Below are positions 14,631-27,300 of a stretch of DNA of 64,000 nucleotides, in pieces (positions within the stretch are counted from its first letter, which is position 1; every line of letters starts with the position of its first letter). The stretch comes from Campylorhamphus procurvoides. Its lineage: Eukaryota > Chordata > Aves > Passeriformes > Dendrocolaptidae. Below the pieces are notes generated by a model. It had not been told where the DNA came from and did not search any database. It was given only the letters and a program-made list of their open reading frames with translations. The stretch lies in assembly GCA_013396655.1 (NCBI GenBank), contig WBMV01004350.1, positions 1 through 64,000 on the forward strand, written 5' to 3'. The position numbers and the translations under genes were made by a program.

Positions 14631-15722
14631 TCATAGAATCAACTAGGTTGGAAAAGCCCTCTGAGATCGTCTAACCTTTGACCCAACACCACCCTGGCTA
14701 CTACACCATAGCACTACATGCCACATCCAGTCTCCTCTTAAACATCTCCAGAGATGGCAACTCGAAGACCTCCCTGAGCAGTCCATTCCAATGCCCAATC
14801 ACCCTTTCTGTAAAGAACTTCTTTCTAACATTTAACCTGAACCTTCACTGGCACAGCTTAAGACTGTGCCCTCTTGTCCTACTGCTGGTTGCCTGGGAGA
14901 AGAGACTGACCCCCACTTGGCTACAACCTCCTTTCAGGGAGTTGTAGGGAATGATAATGTTTCCCCTGAGCCTCCTCTTCTCCACACTAAACAATCCCAG
15001 CTCCCTCAGCTGCTCCTCATAGGAGCTGTGCTCCAGTCCCTTCACCAGCCTTGTTACCCTTCTTTGGACACACTCCAACAGCTCAATACCCTTCCTGAAT
15101 TGAGGAGCCCAGAACTGAACATAGCACTTGAGGTGCAGCCTCACCAATGTCAAGTACAGGGAAAGAATTACTTCCCTGGTCCTGCTGGCCACACTATTCC
15201 TGGTACAGGCCAGGATGCCATTGACCTTCTTGGACACCTGGGCACACTGCTGACTCACGTTCAGCTTCCTGTCAATCAGAACCCACAGGTCCCTTTCTGC
15301 CTCTCCAGCCACTCAGGCTCCAGCCTGTTGTGCTGCAGGGGATTGTTGTGGACAATGCACAGGACACAGCACTTGGTCTTGTTAAACATCATCCCCTTGG
15401 ACTTGGTCCATTTATCCAGCCTGTCCAGGTCCCTCTGCAGAGCCTTCCTACTCTCCAGCAGATCAACACTCCCCCCCAGCTTGCTGTCATCTGCAAATTT
15501 GCTAGTGGACTTGATCCCCTCATCCAGATCATCAATAAAGACGTAAAACAGGACTGGGCCCAACACTGACCCCTGGGGAACATCACTGCAACACCATTCA
15601 CCGGCACTGTCTGGACCCAGCCATCCATCCAGTGCTTAACCCAGCAGAGAGTGCACCTGTCCAAGCCATGGGCTGCCAGCTTTTCCAAGAGTATACTATG
15701 CGAGACCATATCAAAAACAGTG
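14631..15722 (-). mobile_element. CR1 LINE, 5'-truncated, minus orientation
   Basis: A non-LTR retrotransposon fragment that keeps the reverse transcriptase C-terminal part of CR1 ORF2 and the 3' tail. Read on the minus strand from about 15722, it gives [21 protein letters not shown], then after a frameshift FIDDLDEGI and FADDSKLGG (the FADD catalytic box), then [20 protein letters not shown] and [17 protein letters not shown]. The coding part occupies three frames, so it is inactive. The 3' end has the family-typical GATTCTATGA at 14640-14631. It inserted into the inferred PDE10A intron in the same direction as the gene. Confidence 0.93.
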
Positions 15723-18384
15723 TTTTAGTATAGTCTGCAGAGAAAGAGACTAGAGGTTTTGTTGAAATCTGATTGGGTTGCACTGTATTTTGAAATATTT
15801 GGTAAAAATACTCTTCATGAATAAAAACTTTCAATTCTTCTTTGAGGGGCTAATGTCAGGAAATCGGATTCATAAAGCATGAACAATCCATTACAACAGA
15901 ATGATCAAATGATAGGAGTAAATATCATGGCAAGAGAAATCAATGACAAATCTCACATTAAACGAAGCGGAGCTGTGATTTCGTTCTGTTTCCAGGAAAC
16001 ACAAATGCATTACATCAGTTGAGATGCACTTCCCATCACGATCACTAGATTGCAGAGTCCCTTGGTAAATTACACTTGAGAAGGATAAAGCTACTGAAAA
16101 CATCACTGACCTCTCCCACAGAAGCTATACATCTCTGCCTTGTGAATAAAGCATCAAAAATTTTAAGAATCCAAAGTAGAGCTGTCAGTAATAGAACCTA
16201 AATGCTACCAACAGAATTAAGAAAAATTCAAGAGCAACAAAACCCCCACAGATCTCTAAAAGGTTAAAAGAAACAAGATATGCAATTTCCATACTGTCTT
16301 TTCAGCTACAAAATTTGCCCCTACAAATAGATTTTGACCATATGATTAATTGCAATCAAATTTGACCATACCATACATGTACCAGATGAGTTCACAAAAA
16401 CCAGCTAGGAAGACTGCAGAGACATGAACAAGAGGCCTCTAAAAAAGAACAGAAGAACAGAAGCTCTGCCCATCATATGCAATAGCAGACATTCCAGGCA
16501 GCAATAAATGGGTGGAGGAAGCAGGGAGAAAAGAAAAAGCACCAGGAACATCCAGACTTAGATCTAATGCCCACCAAATTGATTTGGGTTTAGGGGATAT
16601 TGGTCTTTGTCTTACTCAAGCTGAATTGAACAGGCGCAGAGTTGCGCAGATTCCCAGTGTTTCAGCAGAAAAACCATGTAAGCAAAGTAGCTAAAATATG
16701 AAGACATATAAAATAGGAGAGCAGCACTTTGGGTGGTACCCAAATTATGCACTGCTCCAAAAAAAGAAAGCATTACGTCAGTAATATGACAGTATTTGTA
16801 TTACAGCATTTTACCAAAATAATTCATAAATACATAGATTTTTTTTCTTCAGAACAGGATTATTACCAACCAAGTGTGGGATAGAAATAAACTGCTAAAA
16901 ACTAGCTAAATAAATCCAAAGCCCGAATTCAAAAGTTTCATTGAACCACGCAGCAGCTGAACAGTTTATAACTGAAGAAATAAACTTTCACATGCAGATT
17001 TTGACAGCCAAACAGTATAAAAGACACCAGTAAGTAAAGGACCACATAAAATCTCCAGCAGTACAAGATAGGAAGTGACCATTATCCATGTTTACGTGTG
17101 TTATTGACAAAATGCATGCTGGATAGCAACACAGGAAGGTATCAGTAACCATCACCTAGACTCAAAATACTTTAGAGTCATTGTTGGATTTTAAATGTGC
17201 TTATCTATTTCTTCCTTTACTCCTACCAAAACCCAGTCATTATCTTGAAGTTCAAGAGCTCTGAGGTGGTTTCACAAAGATTTCCCAACTCACGCAAAGG
17301 TGGAGGTTTGAGTCATGAAAGCATCTACAAAAAAACACTACATTACCAACTACAGTTCTCTCTCAATACAGCTTAATACTTCACTCTTTAAGCAACAGCA
17401 CTGACTTTAGGACAATTAGTTGTGGCCAGACCATACCAATAAATAAATAGGAGGAAGAATGCACGTTCTGAAACTCAGAGCAAATTCATAGTAAAAGGTG
17501 AAGTAAAACTGCTGCAAATTCTAGTGCTGGAGATCAATAAATGAGGCAGAAAATGGTAAGTTCCCAGAAAACTATGAATGCAAATACAGTCTAGAAGCAT
17601 CTGAAGGATATCTTCTAGTTCATCTTCTCTTTCATCTTTTTTCCTTCCCTAGGGTTATTGATGCTGGTGAGGTACATCTTTATTGTCATCTTTATTGTTC
17701 TTAACATTTCTCAACAAATACAATGCTATTTGCTAAAACAGTAATTCTTCCCTTGATTAAAATGCATCTTAGAAAAGTGGCAGCAGTAGAAGTAGGTCTA
17801 GTCAAAACTCATGATTACCTCACATTTCATGCTTTTAACACAAGAGCATTTAAAGTGGTCTCAATGTTGGCCTTGAAGAGATCAATGCACTATTATGTTT
17901 TTCGGCCAAAACTCCCAGATCCCCAGCATCTGGGAGCTGTTTACAGAAAAAGACAGATACAAAAACGAAGTCACAGAAAGCTATAGCAACATTCTGCTTG
18001 GATCATTAAAGCAGTGTTGTCTGGCAGAGGGATCCTCAGATTAGAAGCCCAATGGTGAAGTCACATTGTGGCTTGTCATTTTTCTACTTTGTAGTCACTC
18101 ATCTACTTTGATAAGGTTTCTCCAGCTTCTTGGAAAGGCAACAGCGCTGTTCATGCCGTCTATGTATTTGACAACCTCCTGGTTTAGAAAACTTCCAGGT
18201 CTGTTGTGAGAACTAGTTTGTGTTCACTCAGTGCTTAGGGCAGGATGTCAGTAGGGAGGGATGGGATACAGTATCGCCAATCACTGACAGAAAACTAGTG
18301 AATATTCTTGTACCTCTGCCTAATCCCTTTCCTTTTACATTCTTCAGTAATATGCCCCATAGCACAAAAAAAGGATAAAAGTTA

Positions 18385-18806
18385 TTAGAGAGCACCCAAA
18401 GAGGACTATGAACATGGTGAAGGGCCTTGAGGGGAAGCTGTATGAGGAGCAGCTGAGGTCATTTGTTTGTTCAGCCTGAAACAGAGGGGAGACCTCATTG
18501 CACTCTACAACTACCTCATGAGGGGACGAGGAGGGGCAGGCAGGCACTGATCTCTTCTCTCTGATGACCAGCAACAAAACCCAAGGGAATGGTATGAAGC
18601 TGAGTCAGGAAAAGTTTTGTTTACGTATTAGGGAAAGGTTTTTCACCCAGAGGGTGGTTGGATACCAGAACAGCCTCCCCACGGAAGTGGTCAAAGAATC
18701 AAGCCTGCCAGAGTTCATGAAGGATTTGCACAACACTCAGGCACATGATGTGAATCTTGGGGATGGTGCTGTGCAGGTCCAGGAGTTGGACTCAGTGATC
18801 TTGTGA
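18385..18806 (+). mobile_element. CR1 LINE 3' fragment, plus orientation
   Basis: The segment follows the CR1 3' region: words like GGGGAAGCTGTATGAGGAGC, GGGGAGACCTCATTGCACTC, GGTTTTTCACCCAGAGGGTG and CCAGGAGTTGGACTCAGTGA occur in family order. It lacks both the reverse transcriptase core and the terminal octamer repeats, so it is truncated at both ends. It is moderately diverged and lies opposite in orientation to the 14.6-kb copy. Confidence 0.9.
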
Positions 18807-19421
18807 TCACAGCCACAAAACTTTCATGCAACCACCACCAGCAGAAGAGTGCAAAAGACAATTAGCAATTCCAACTCTGTGAAAAGGCTTCACTATAGAA
18901 AGATTTTTGGTTTGCTATGAAGAAACGAGAACATACCAACTGTCTATCAACATCATGCACATTCTGGGTAAACTACTGGGCAAGAAAAACAAAAATCGTG
19001 GGGGTGCAGAAAAATCAAACACACAAACAAAAAACCCTGAGCATACAAGTTCATAAAGGTGACTTCCAAGATGACAAAATACATTACATAAATCGTGCTA
19101 TATCTCCATCCTCCATGTTAAATAACATGTTTTAAACACATACTTCTAACTCACAAGCATGCCTGCACAAGGGAGGAGTATTCATGCACAGAAAGGGCAG
19201 CCTTATGGAGGAAGAATTAGACCATTTATTTAAACAGGAGTGTTAGTTTATGTGAACTTCAAGTGACCATGAAACTATGGCGTAAGTGTACCAAGCACAG
19301 CCAAACTGATCTAAGATGAGCTGCTGATGAAAGGGGTTATCCTCTCATCAGCTCCCAGCAATAGGCTGATGTGTCAACAGGCTTCCCATCGGCGCTGGTG
19401 ACCCTTTGACTCCACAAAATC

Positions 19422-19447
19422 AACTTCCTGAACTTATTCAGGAAGTT
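19422..19447. repeat. Inverted repeat, 11-bp arms with 4-base loop
   Basis: AACTTCCTGAA, loop CTTA, then TTCAGGAAGTT. The arms contain paired ETS-like GGAAGT cores in opposite orientation. It lies in the inferred intron and has no known role. Confidence 0.9.
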
Positions 19448-22400
19448 AACTAACAGAAAACTCACTCTACACAACAGGCACCTACTATATGTCAGCCTCC
19501 TGAAACAGTTTGCTTTGGGGTCAGACATGTTTCAGCATTAACAGACAGAAAGGGGAATGAAGCAAGTAGGTGTAACAGTTAATGTCCTCATCGCTCCTTG
19601 CACCTCTTGTAATCTGCTTACAGAAATCACCAGCACATGAGTAGAACCCAAGGTTATCTTTGTCCTTCTTCATCCATCACAGTGGCCTACAGCTCGCTAA
19701 GTTAGCAGATATTCACCTTTGCATGTATCACTGGCTAGGAAGTCAGACAATGCACTTGAGCCTTTTTTCCACTATCTCTGATGAGCCGGTAGCGACTTCT
19801 AGCAGAGAAGCATATGTTAGGTATCTGAGCTGCCACTAGCAGACCTGCCAGAGCTCATCTCTGAAGTCTAAAACCTACCAAAATTATATTAGTTTAAGTC
19901 AACATAAAAGTCTTTAGAGAGACTTTAAAACTACTTTGTCAACTCAGTTTTAAGTCCCAAAGTGAAGTTCAGAGCAGGACATTGTTATATTTAAACAAAG
20001 CTTAAGCCTTACCAATTTATGCTTTAGCATAAGAATTTAAAAGTTCCAATATTGCTCAATATAACTATGTAACTGTTCTCATGTTCTCTTTTCAATTTTG
20101 ATATATATAGCAGATTTCAACTTCCTTACCATTCCTCCCTTTAGCTCCATAAACAGCAAAAGAATTGTGAAACAAGAAAAACAAAAACCGCCTTTTTACA
20201 AGTGCTTGGGAAAAAGTCTTTCTTGGCACAGCAGAATGGCTAGTTGCTTTGATTCAAACGCAAGTTGTTAAAACAAGATGTTGCAAAGTGCTAAGAGAGT
20301 AGTTCAACATATTTTTTAAAAATGTACAGCTGAATGAACAAAAACAAACAAAAAATTAGCCTTGCAGTCAAATCAGAAGGTAATACCCACAACATCATCT
20401 TGTAAACAAGAACAAAGGCTTGCCATGAACAAGTAAGAGGTCACCAGCAGCAAAGTAACATAGTGATGTTAGCTGTATTCACAACATATCCACAGCTAGA
20501 GCCACCCAAGTCAATTCATGTTCAAACAAAGAAGGGGCAGGCACTCTATCTGTAGCTAGAATTACAGTTTAATAAATTGTTAAAAAAAAGCAGCAACAAG
20601 GTGGATAAGTTATTAAGCTACAATTAAAGCATTAAAAATAAAAAGGAAAGAAAAAACACAGAGCAGAACAGTAAAACTTTCTGAGTGACTTCAAAAAACA
20701 ATAGTAAAAGACACTGTCAGCTGGCATAAGCAAGAGATTGTCAAATAGCAGTTGGCTGATCTGTGAAGATAATATTAAGCTACAAAAAGTAAAGAAATAA
20801 ATTAAAATGTTGCCTGTTATTATATTCATAAATTATATAAGTTTCATCAGGCACCACTTACGTTGTTACTAAAGAGGAAAAAATTGCAGTTAAGCAGAAA
20901 GAAATCATTTGTGACTTTAAAAAGTAACACACTTAAAAAGCCAGTCATCTTATTCTTCAGTTAAATCACATACTTCATTGAAGAGATTTCCTCGAAATTT
21001 AATGATTTCTGGGAGATATTTACATTATATGCCTTTCATCTACTCCAGAACAAACATTTCAGAGTTTATAAATAGCTTTCACTGTAAGGATGGACATTTT
21101 CTTCTACTGTAATCGTGTTCTTTGAGCAATAAAAATTTGAAACTTCTCTTACTATTCCAATCTTCTCCCTTTTTTTGATTTTTATCCCCTCAGTACTACT
21201 GTCATAGACAGATAAGTCTCCATCATTTTTCATTATCTTAAGGTATATGATACTACAACATACACTTCATTCATCCATGTCAATTGACAAACTTTGTGTC
21301 TTCTTGTTCCCCTATGAACATTCATTTACACATTTTAGCCACAACTTTGAAAAATCCTTTCAAGGCAGCAAGTTGAGGAAACAAAGACCAAAAATATAAA
21401 TAATTGCGCTGAGTCGGGCAGCAAGCCATATCCTCCAACAATGGTCCCTTATTCACTGGATCCATCTTTCATTCAGGACTTTGTAGAGCCTGTGGTTCAT
21501 TCTCTAGGAGAACTTGATCTGTAGAAACAAGGTCTGCCTACTGCCACAAACAGTTTAAACTGTTTGGTTCCTCTGTTGGTCCATATGGTTATGCCCCTAT
21601 ACAAGTAATTAAAACAGCACATAGCCTCATCTATAGCCACAAAGTACAGGGGCAAGACACGGCTTGTGTCTGCAAAGCTAAACTCTCCTCCTTTCTCAAG
21701 GTCAGAGGAGGCAAGTACAATTCCCACTGCCTTTTGGTAAGGAGTCCCCCTTTGCTCACTCCCAAACACACATGCAGACAGTTAGGCATCGGTCTGAACT
21801 GGACCAAGGAGCTCACTCAACATTAAGTAGAATGGACAGGCCTGAAGCTTGAGCCCACATTCTCTCTGTGCTTAATTCAAAAACGTAAGCATTGCATATC
21901 ACTCCAACAAAAATCAAAACAAAATCCGAAAGTAACATGCCAACTAAAAGCATATTCCTACCCACAAAAAAGTCTATTACAGTTCCTACAACACGCCAAA
22001 TGATCCAGTTCTTTCTACCACAAGAGCTAAGCCAGAAGTTGTGTGGCAAATGCGCTGTTCTATAAACACTGGAGACTGATGGCCATCCATACTCTCTGAT
22101 GTCTCCAAAGCACTTCTCAAAAGGCACCTCTTATCCCAAGTTCTTCTTGCATTCATAATCATGAGCTGAACGCCACAGAACTACATTTAAGACTCAAGAT
22201 CCATGAAAAAGCAGCTTTCCAAGGGTAATTATCTAAGAAGTCTCTACTGGTGAAAATTGAAGAAACAGGAACAGGGAGACACATTCACACAAAAGCAATT
22301 TGCTCACAAGAATGAGACACGGGAGCCTGGCACGATGAAACCTGAGCATACTAGCTAAGGCAGTGCCTGTTTTGAGAACAGATGAGTTCAGTTTCCCGTT

Positions 22401-24420
22401 ACATCAAACAGTAACTTTCATCAGTCCTACGTGTGCTTAAAAAAAGCAAGAAAATTTCTACTGACATCACACTTAGGGCTGGGCAGACAGTGGCAGATTA
22501 GGACATACAATGACTCACTGCAAATACAGAACACATAGTGAGCATTTTCAAACTACAATGCAAAATTTCATCTTACCTAAAAAAATAGACAATACTGCTG
22601 AAGTGAGCTATACCAGAAAAAGAGTAACAGCACCACAGTGCCTTCACACAATGAAAGCAGTTGGGGAAAATAAAAACAGGCTAATGTAAAAAGAACAGGC
22701 TAAGACACCAGCCCACTGCCGGAAGAAATAAAATCAACACAATTCAGCAATCAAGGAGGAAACATCAGCTAAAATAAGCTGATGGGTGGACAAGGAGGAA
22801 ATAATATTAAGCTGAAATTACAGATACAACTGAAAGAAAGAGAAAGATTTGCAAAGGAAGGACATCTGACTGAGCTATGTTCCAAAAAAGAATTCTCTCC
22901 AGAGAAGTTGCCAAGGTATCTGTATATGCATGAAAGAAAACCAAAACATAAACACAAAAATACCAGTGCAAATAAAAGGAGTTATCACAAACTTAACTGC
23001 TATGTGGTAGGGGAAAAAAAATCATTAGCGAAATACTAAGACACTTTTTTTCCCCCTCCCAGACTAAGTCAAAGACCATTAGAAGAGAAGGTAGTAGCTT
23101 TATCCGGTTTGGAAGCAAATGATATAAGATACTATGGAAGCAATACAATGGGGATATAAAAATTAGGCAATGACAAAAACTACAAAAGAATAAAAAGGAT
23201 GCAGAATTTAACCTCCATAATTTGGGCTAAGCAACTTATTTTATTCTCTGAATCAGCAAAACACCCCAGTGTTGCAGAAATCCTACTAAAATACATATGA
23301 CAAAGTGGCATTTTTCCTGCCAATTTGGAAATTTCCCCACAGCGTGAAGCAAAGCAAGCAGTATTATTAAGGTGAGCATAGCAATGCTTGTCAGCAGCTA
23401 CAAATACCTGCTATTTGGGGTATACATGGGTCAGAAAGATTAGTCTTGTCAGGTTTCTGTACAAAGTTATTAGAAATTCAGATGCAAATGTTTTCTTTAG
23501 AAAGTATTTGTGGTTTGACATTAGGGGATTTCTTTTTGATGCAAGTGGAAGGGTAAGAGGAAGAAAGAATGTTGAAATTATTAACAGCTGAATAAACTTT
23601 GTTAAGAGAAGTGCAGCTCTGCTGCACGAGAGTTGGTTGATAATGCAGAAATAAGGAATCAGATCAGTAAGTGTTAATGAAAGCATTAAATCTTCAGTTT
23701 CCAGAAAGAAGGTGGATTAACTAGTCTCAGACCCTGACAATCTTTTCTTCGGGTCCCAGCATCAAAGGTGAGATTACTACTACTGATTCTACATTAAGGC
23801 TTTTTATTATTATTATTTTAATTAGCTATCAATAACATTAATATGGTTTCTCTGAAGGCAATGGAAAACATTCATAAAGCCTTGAAGTGATACAGTCACC
23901 CCAATTCTAGTCCTTTTGAGCTATAAGATTTGGCATCTCTTAATGACATGACATTCTATTGTTAAAACTCTCACCCAGACTAAAACTTACTATCAATGCA
24001 TTTTTCAAAAGAATATGAAATTAACAAAACCAGTGTTTTTTGTTCTTAATGCCACCTGTCACAAGGTGCTTAGGAGAACTTGGAATTAAAAAAGCTTTCT
24101 GTGGTAATAAATCACGGAGAAAAAGATACATAAAAAGAATTTTGAAATAAAGGAGTTCTTTGTAAGTATGTAAATTATACACTTTTTTGAACTAATTCAT
24201 ACTCTTGCCAAGTTTTTTTTCCTAAGAACATAATTAGCATACTTCTACGCTGAAATAAAGCATTCTCAGAGTGCACTGACAGTAAAGATGAATTAATGAA
24301 TTTACCATAAAAATCTAGAACTTGTTAACCAGACTGTCCTTCTCCCCTGAAAAAACAAACACGTCATTAGCATTCTGGAATGTTCATTTGTTAACAAAGT
24401 CACGATTGTGAGTCTGTTAC

Positions 24421-24527
24421 CTGACTTTTGAACTGTTTCATTCGAGTGTGCAACACATCATTACATCGTCTGGCATAGCGGAAGCCAAAGTCTTCAATAA
24501 ACATCAGCCAGGCTGGCTCCTCCCACA
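24421..24527 (-). CDS. Exon-like segment of unknown identity on the minus strand
   Basis: I do not recognise this peptide. Seen on the minus strand: a pyrimidine-rich tract with several T runs ending in CAG (24530-24528), then 107 bases open in one frame only, then CAG followed by GTAACA at 24420-24415. The open frame reads 35 codons including WEEPAWLMFIEDFGF and RYARRCNDVLHTR and ends FKSQ. It is entered after two bases (TG) that complete a split codon, and it exits in phase 0. In-frame stops lie just outside both splice sites (TAA at 24534-24532, TGA about 16 bases past the donor), so the frame is confined to the proposed exon. It is phase-compatible with PDE10A exon 1, where A plus TG would make Met. 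It would not keep frame into the shared PDE10A exon. It could be an alternative or poison exon, part of a nested gene, or an exon relic. Confidence 0.4.
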
Positions 24528-24833
24528 CTGATTATGACAGATTGACAAGAAGTGATGAAAAAAACACAGAAATACACCACTTTCTCAAAAGCTTTTAAAA
24601 AGGGGACAAAGGGGGGCAAGGAAAGCCCACCTCCCAGGATAAAAATAGTGTGTCCTCACCTTGAAACAAATTAGAAAAAAAAATAGTATAATTTAATAGA
24701 AGTGGTCAAAGCTGAGACTTGATTCAACACAGTTGCCAGGTTCGTCTTGTGGGTTCACATGCCACAAGACAAGGGAGGCTGAGCTGCGAGAGCCTTCAGA
24801 CGGCAAAGGCAGCTGCGCTCTTGGAGCCGTCAA

Positions 24834-24847
24834 TCAGTAGGTGGCAC
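24834..24847 (+). promoter_or_regulatory. CTCF-like motif, plus strand (13 of 14)
   Basis: TCAGTAGGTGGCAC fits the CTCF core CCASYAGRKGGCRS with a single mismatch at the first base. It sits in a locally CpG-richer patch (about 24720-24870) a few hundred bases from the exon-like segment. This is a motif match only. Confidence 0.4.
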
Positions 24848-27228
24848 TCTTCAAACTCCGACGGTGGGAAGTCAAGCACCAGCACAAGCCAGCACACACT
24901 ACAAAGCAGGCTGGATCTTTAGCAGAAATACCAACAAGAAATACTGAACTGTTTTAGCTGTAACTGGCACCCATGGGGAATGCAATGGCTTAATTTCAAA
25001 AAATATGTACAGCAACCTTGTACATAATCTGTGAAGTCGCTAAAAATTATAATTTTTGGGTGCTATAAATACTTTGGATGAACACTACTGTACACTTAGT
25101 CTAACAAAACCAGTACCTTAAGAAATTATGCATTACATCTGCAAAATACTTCGAGTGCAACCCTATAGCTAATCACACAGATGTAAGTCAAACTCACTAC
25201 TCGATTCATTCTTTTTAACGTAATAAAACATAGCATCATTACTTATGTTTTATCACATAAAACAAAGCTGGGCATCCAATTCATTACAACAAATGAAAAT
25301 GATAATCAAAGTCTTTGGAATAATATATGAATTGTTATTTCTGTGGTATTTACTAGTGAAGATGCAGCCCACACACCCAAAGATTCAATTGTTTTTAGAA
25401 CAGGAGTTCTAATCAATACAAGGTATAACAAAAAATGAAAACATTGCTCCTTAAAAAGTGTCAGACATTCTATTCCTGCAAATAGTGTTCTTCATTTAGC
25501 AATTACACTTTAAAAAAAAATAAATACAGATTGAAATCAATGCACTTTACTGCTTATTTGATAAAACAGTAAAAGGAAGAGGAGATTTAGTAACAATGTT
25601 TGAGCACAGGTACTTGTAATTGAAACAGCCAGCAGAGGGAGTATAAAAACAATTCCCAAAAACTCAAATAGCTCTTTTTATAGATGTTTTTACTTATGAT
25701 TTTAGCTTTCTCTTAGAATATGAAAATAGTGCCAACAGTGCAAAACTTTAAAGTATTAAGCATAATTACTTGAAACTAAAATACTTTTTAAAGCAGCATT
25801 AAAAAAGTGAGCTGATACTAGATTCAAACTGAAATACAATTTTAAACGCAGGCAAGGTTAACATTAACCAACAAGCTGTATGAGCCATTTCCAAGTTACA
25901 AATGCATTCGCTCACAAACTCTAATTCTTAATTTTCTGAATCCAAAATTAAGTTCTTGTTTTGATAATTCTGTGAGAATGTTAGGTATGATCTAGTTGTA
26001 TTAGAATACAGCACAAAATCTTACAACTAAACAAAAGCTACCATTTTACTGATCTGTACAAGAAATGATATAAAAGCAAGCCAGCCAAGCATATGCCCTA
26101 GATCATTAGTGGACAAATAAGGCATTTACACAACTGTTTCAAAATCAAGTCACTAAGGCATATATATATGCTGAATAAACTCATATTTATGTTTCAGGTT
26201 TTCACCGTGTCCAGCTGATGAATATGGCTTAAACATGAGCAAAGGGAATGACACAAATGGGGTGAACAGAGCTGCCAGCCTTGTGTTTGAATCTTACATG
26301 AGCTGCCATCCTCCTCACACAAGTGGCAAAAAGAAACCATCTCCCAACTCACCTACACTATCCCACTGTGCATAATCACACCTTCCGCAGTCCATTTTAC
26401 AAGAGGAGCAAGGTTACTGAGTTAACAGTGAAGGCGTTTCCTCCTTTCTCAAGGCTTATGAGTGCTAGGTAACCCCAAGCCATCAGGCAAACACAGGCAG
26501 CAGAGCTGAGGAGTCAAAGGGACAGAGGATTAGTTATTTCAAATGTAAACTGCATGGTTATAGACAACCATTTGAAGAAATACCTGACTTGGACAAACAA
26601 GTCCTTCTTTACTGTTAACTGCTTGTGCTTGCGTGGTTTTAAGTCACTTTCCATGCCATTTCTTGCTGTCTGCCCTATGTCTTTTCCAGTTAGGATGGCA
26701 GTGCTGCAGACCAGGATATATGGTATTTCTACACACTGATGCAAAACGTGGTACTTTGAAACACCGGTCCTTATGGGAGCCACTGAATGACACCACTTAC
26801 CATAACTATACACCACTTATAGTGACAATTTTGTTTTCAATTAACCCAGAGCCAGAATCCATGGGGTGAAAACTAGGGACAATTCCATTTTTTTACATCA
26901 TCTAAATTTTAAGCCTTAATTTATTTGTACAACCAAACCCTGTCCACCTTCACACAAGGGATTCACTGCTGAAGATCAGCCTTGGGCTTAAAACACCCTG
27001 ACTGCAAAAAATGAATACGCAGACCAGGAAAAATTAAAGTCAAGCCAAGATTAACCTTCCTACTAGTGTAGGTAACAGGAATCATTTTAATGTTATTTAA
27101 ACTTTAATTGCTATTTTCTTACAGAACTATAGATCTTACTACACATATTCTTTCTTAGATTACTACTTAATAAGGAAGTCTTAGCATCTGGTATGTGAAG
27201 GTACAGGATAAAGTTGCTGCACAGTAAA

Positions 27229-27300
27229 CAAAAAACCCAAACAAACAAGCCAAAACAAACAAAAACACAAAACAAAACAAACAACAACAAAAAGGCCAGG
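27229..27300. repeat. A/C-rich low-complexity tract (AAAC-type)
   Basis: Irregular AAAC, AAAAC and AAC units run for about 70 bases. A similar tract lies near 45904-45955, and a T/G-rich one near 13798-13840. These are simple repeats, not coding sequence. Confidence 0.85.

Noticed and set aside
14866..15546. Plus-strand 226-codon open frame
   Set aside because: It is the antisense reading of the CR1 reverse transcriptase fragment.
24719..24922. Plus-strand 67-codon open frame in the CpG-richer patch
   Set aside because: Short, begins in a weak context, and shows no recognisable protein. The interest of the patch is its motif content instead.
25628..25641. CTCF-like string CCAGCAGAGGGAG near 25.63 kb
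   Set aside because: It has a mismatch in the central GGC of the core, which is usually important, so it was not listed with the two better matches.
27229..27300. Repeated AAAC units resembling a spaced array
   Set aside because: Units are irregular with no unique spacers. This is a low-complexity A/C tract and not a CRISPR or satellite array.
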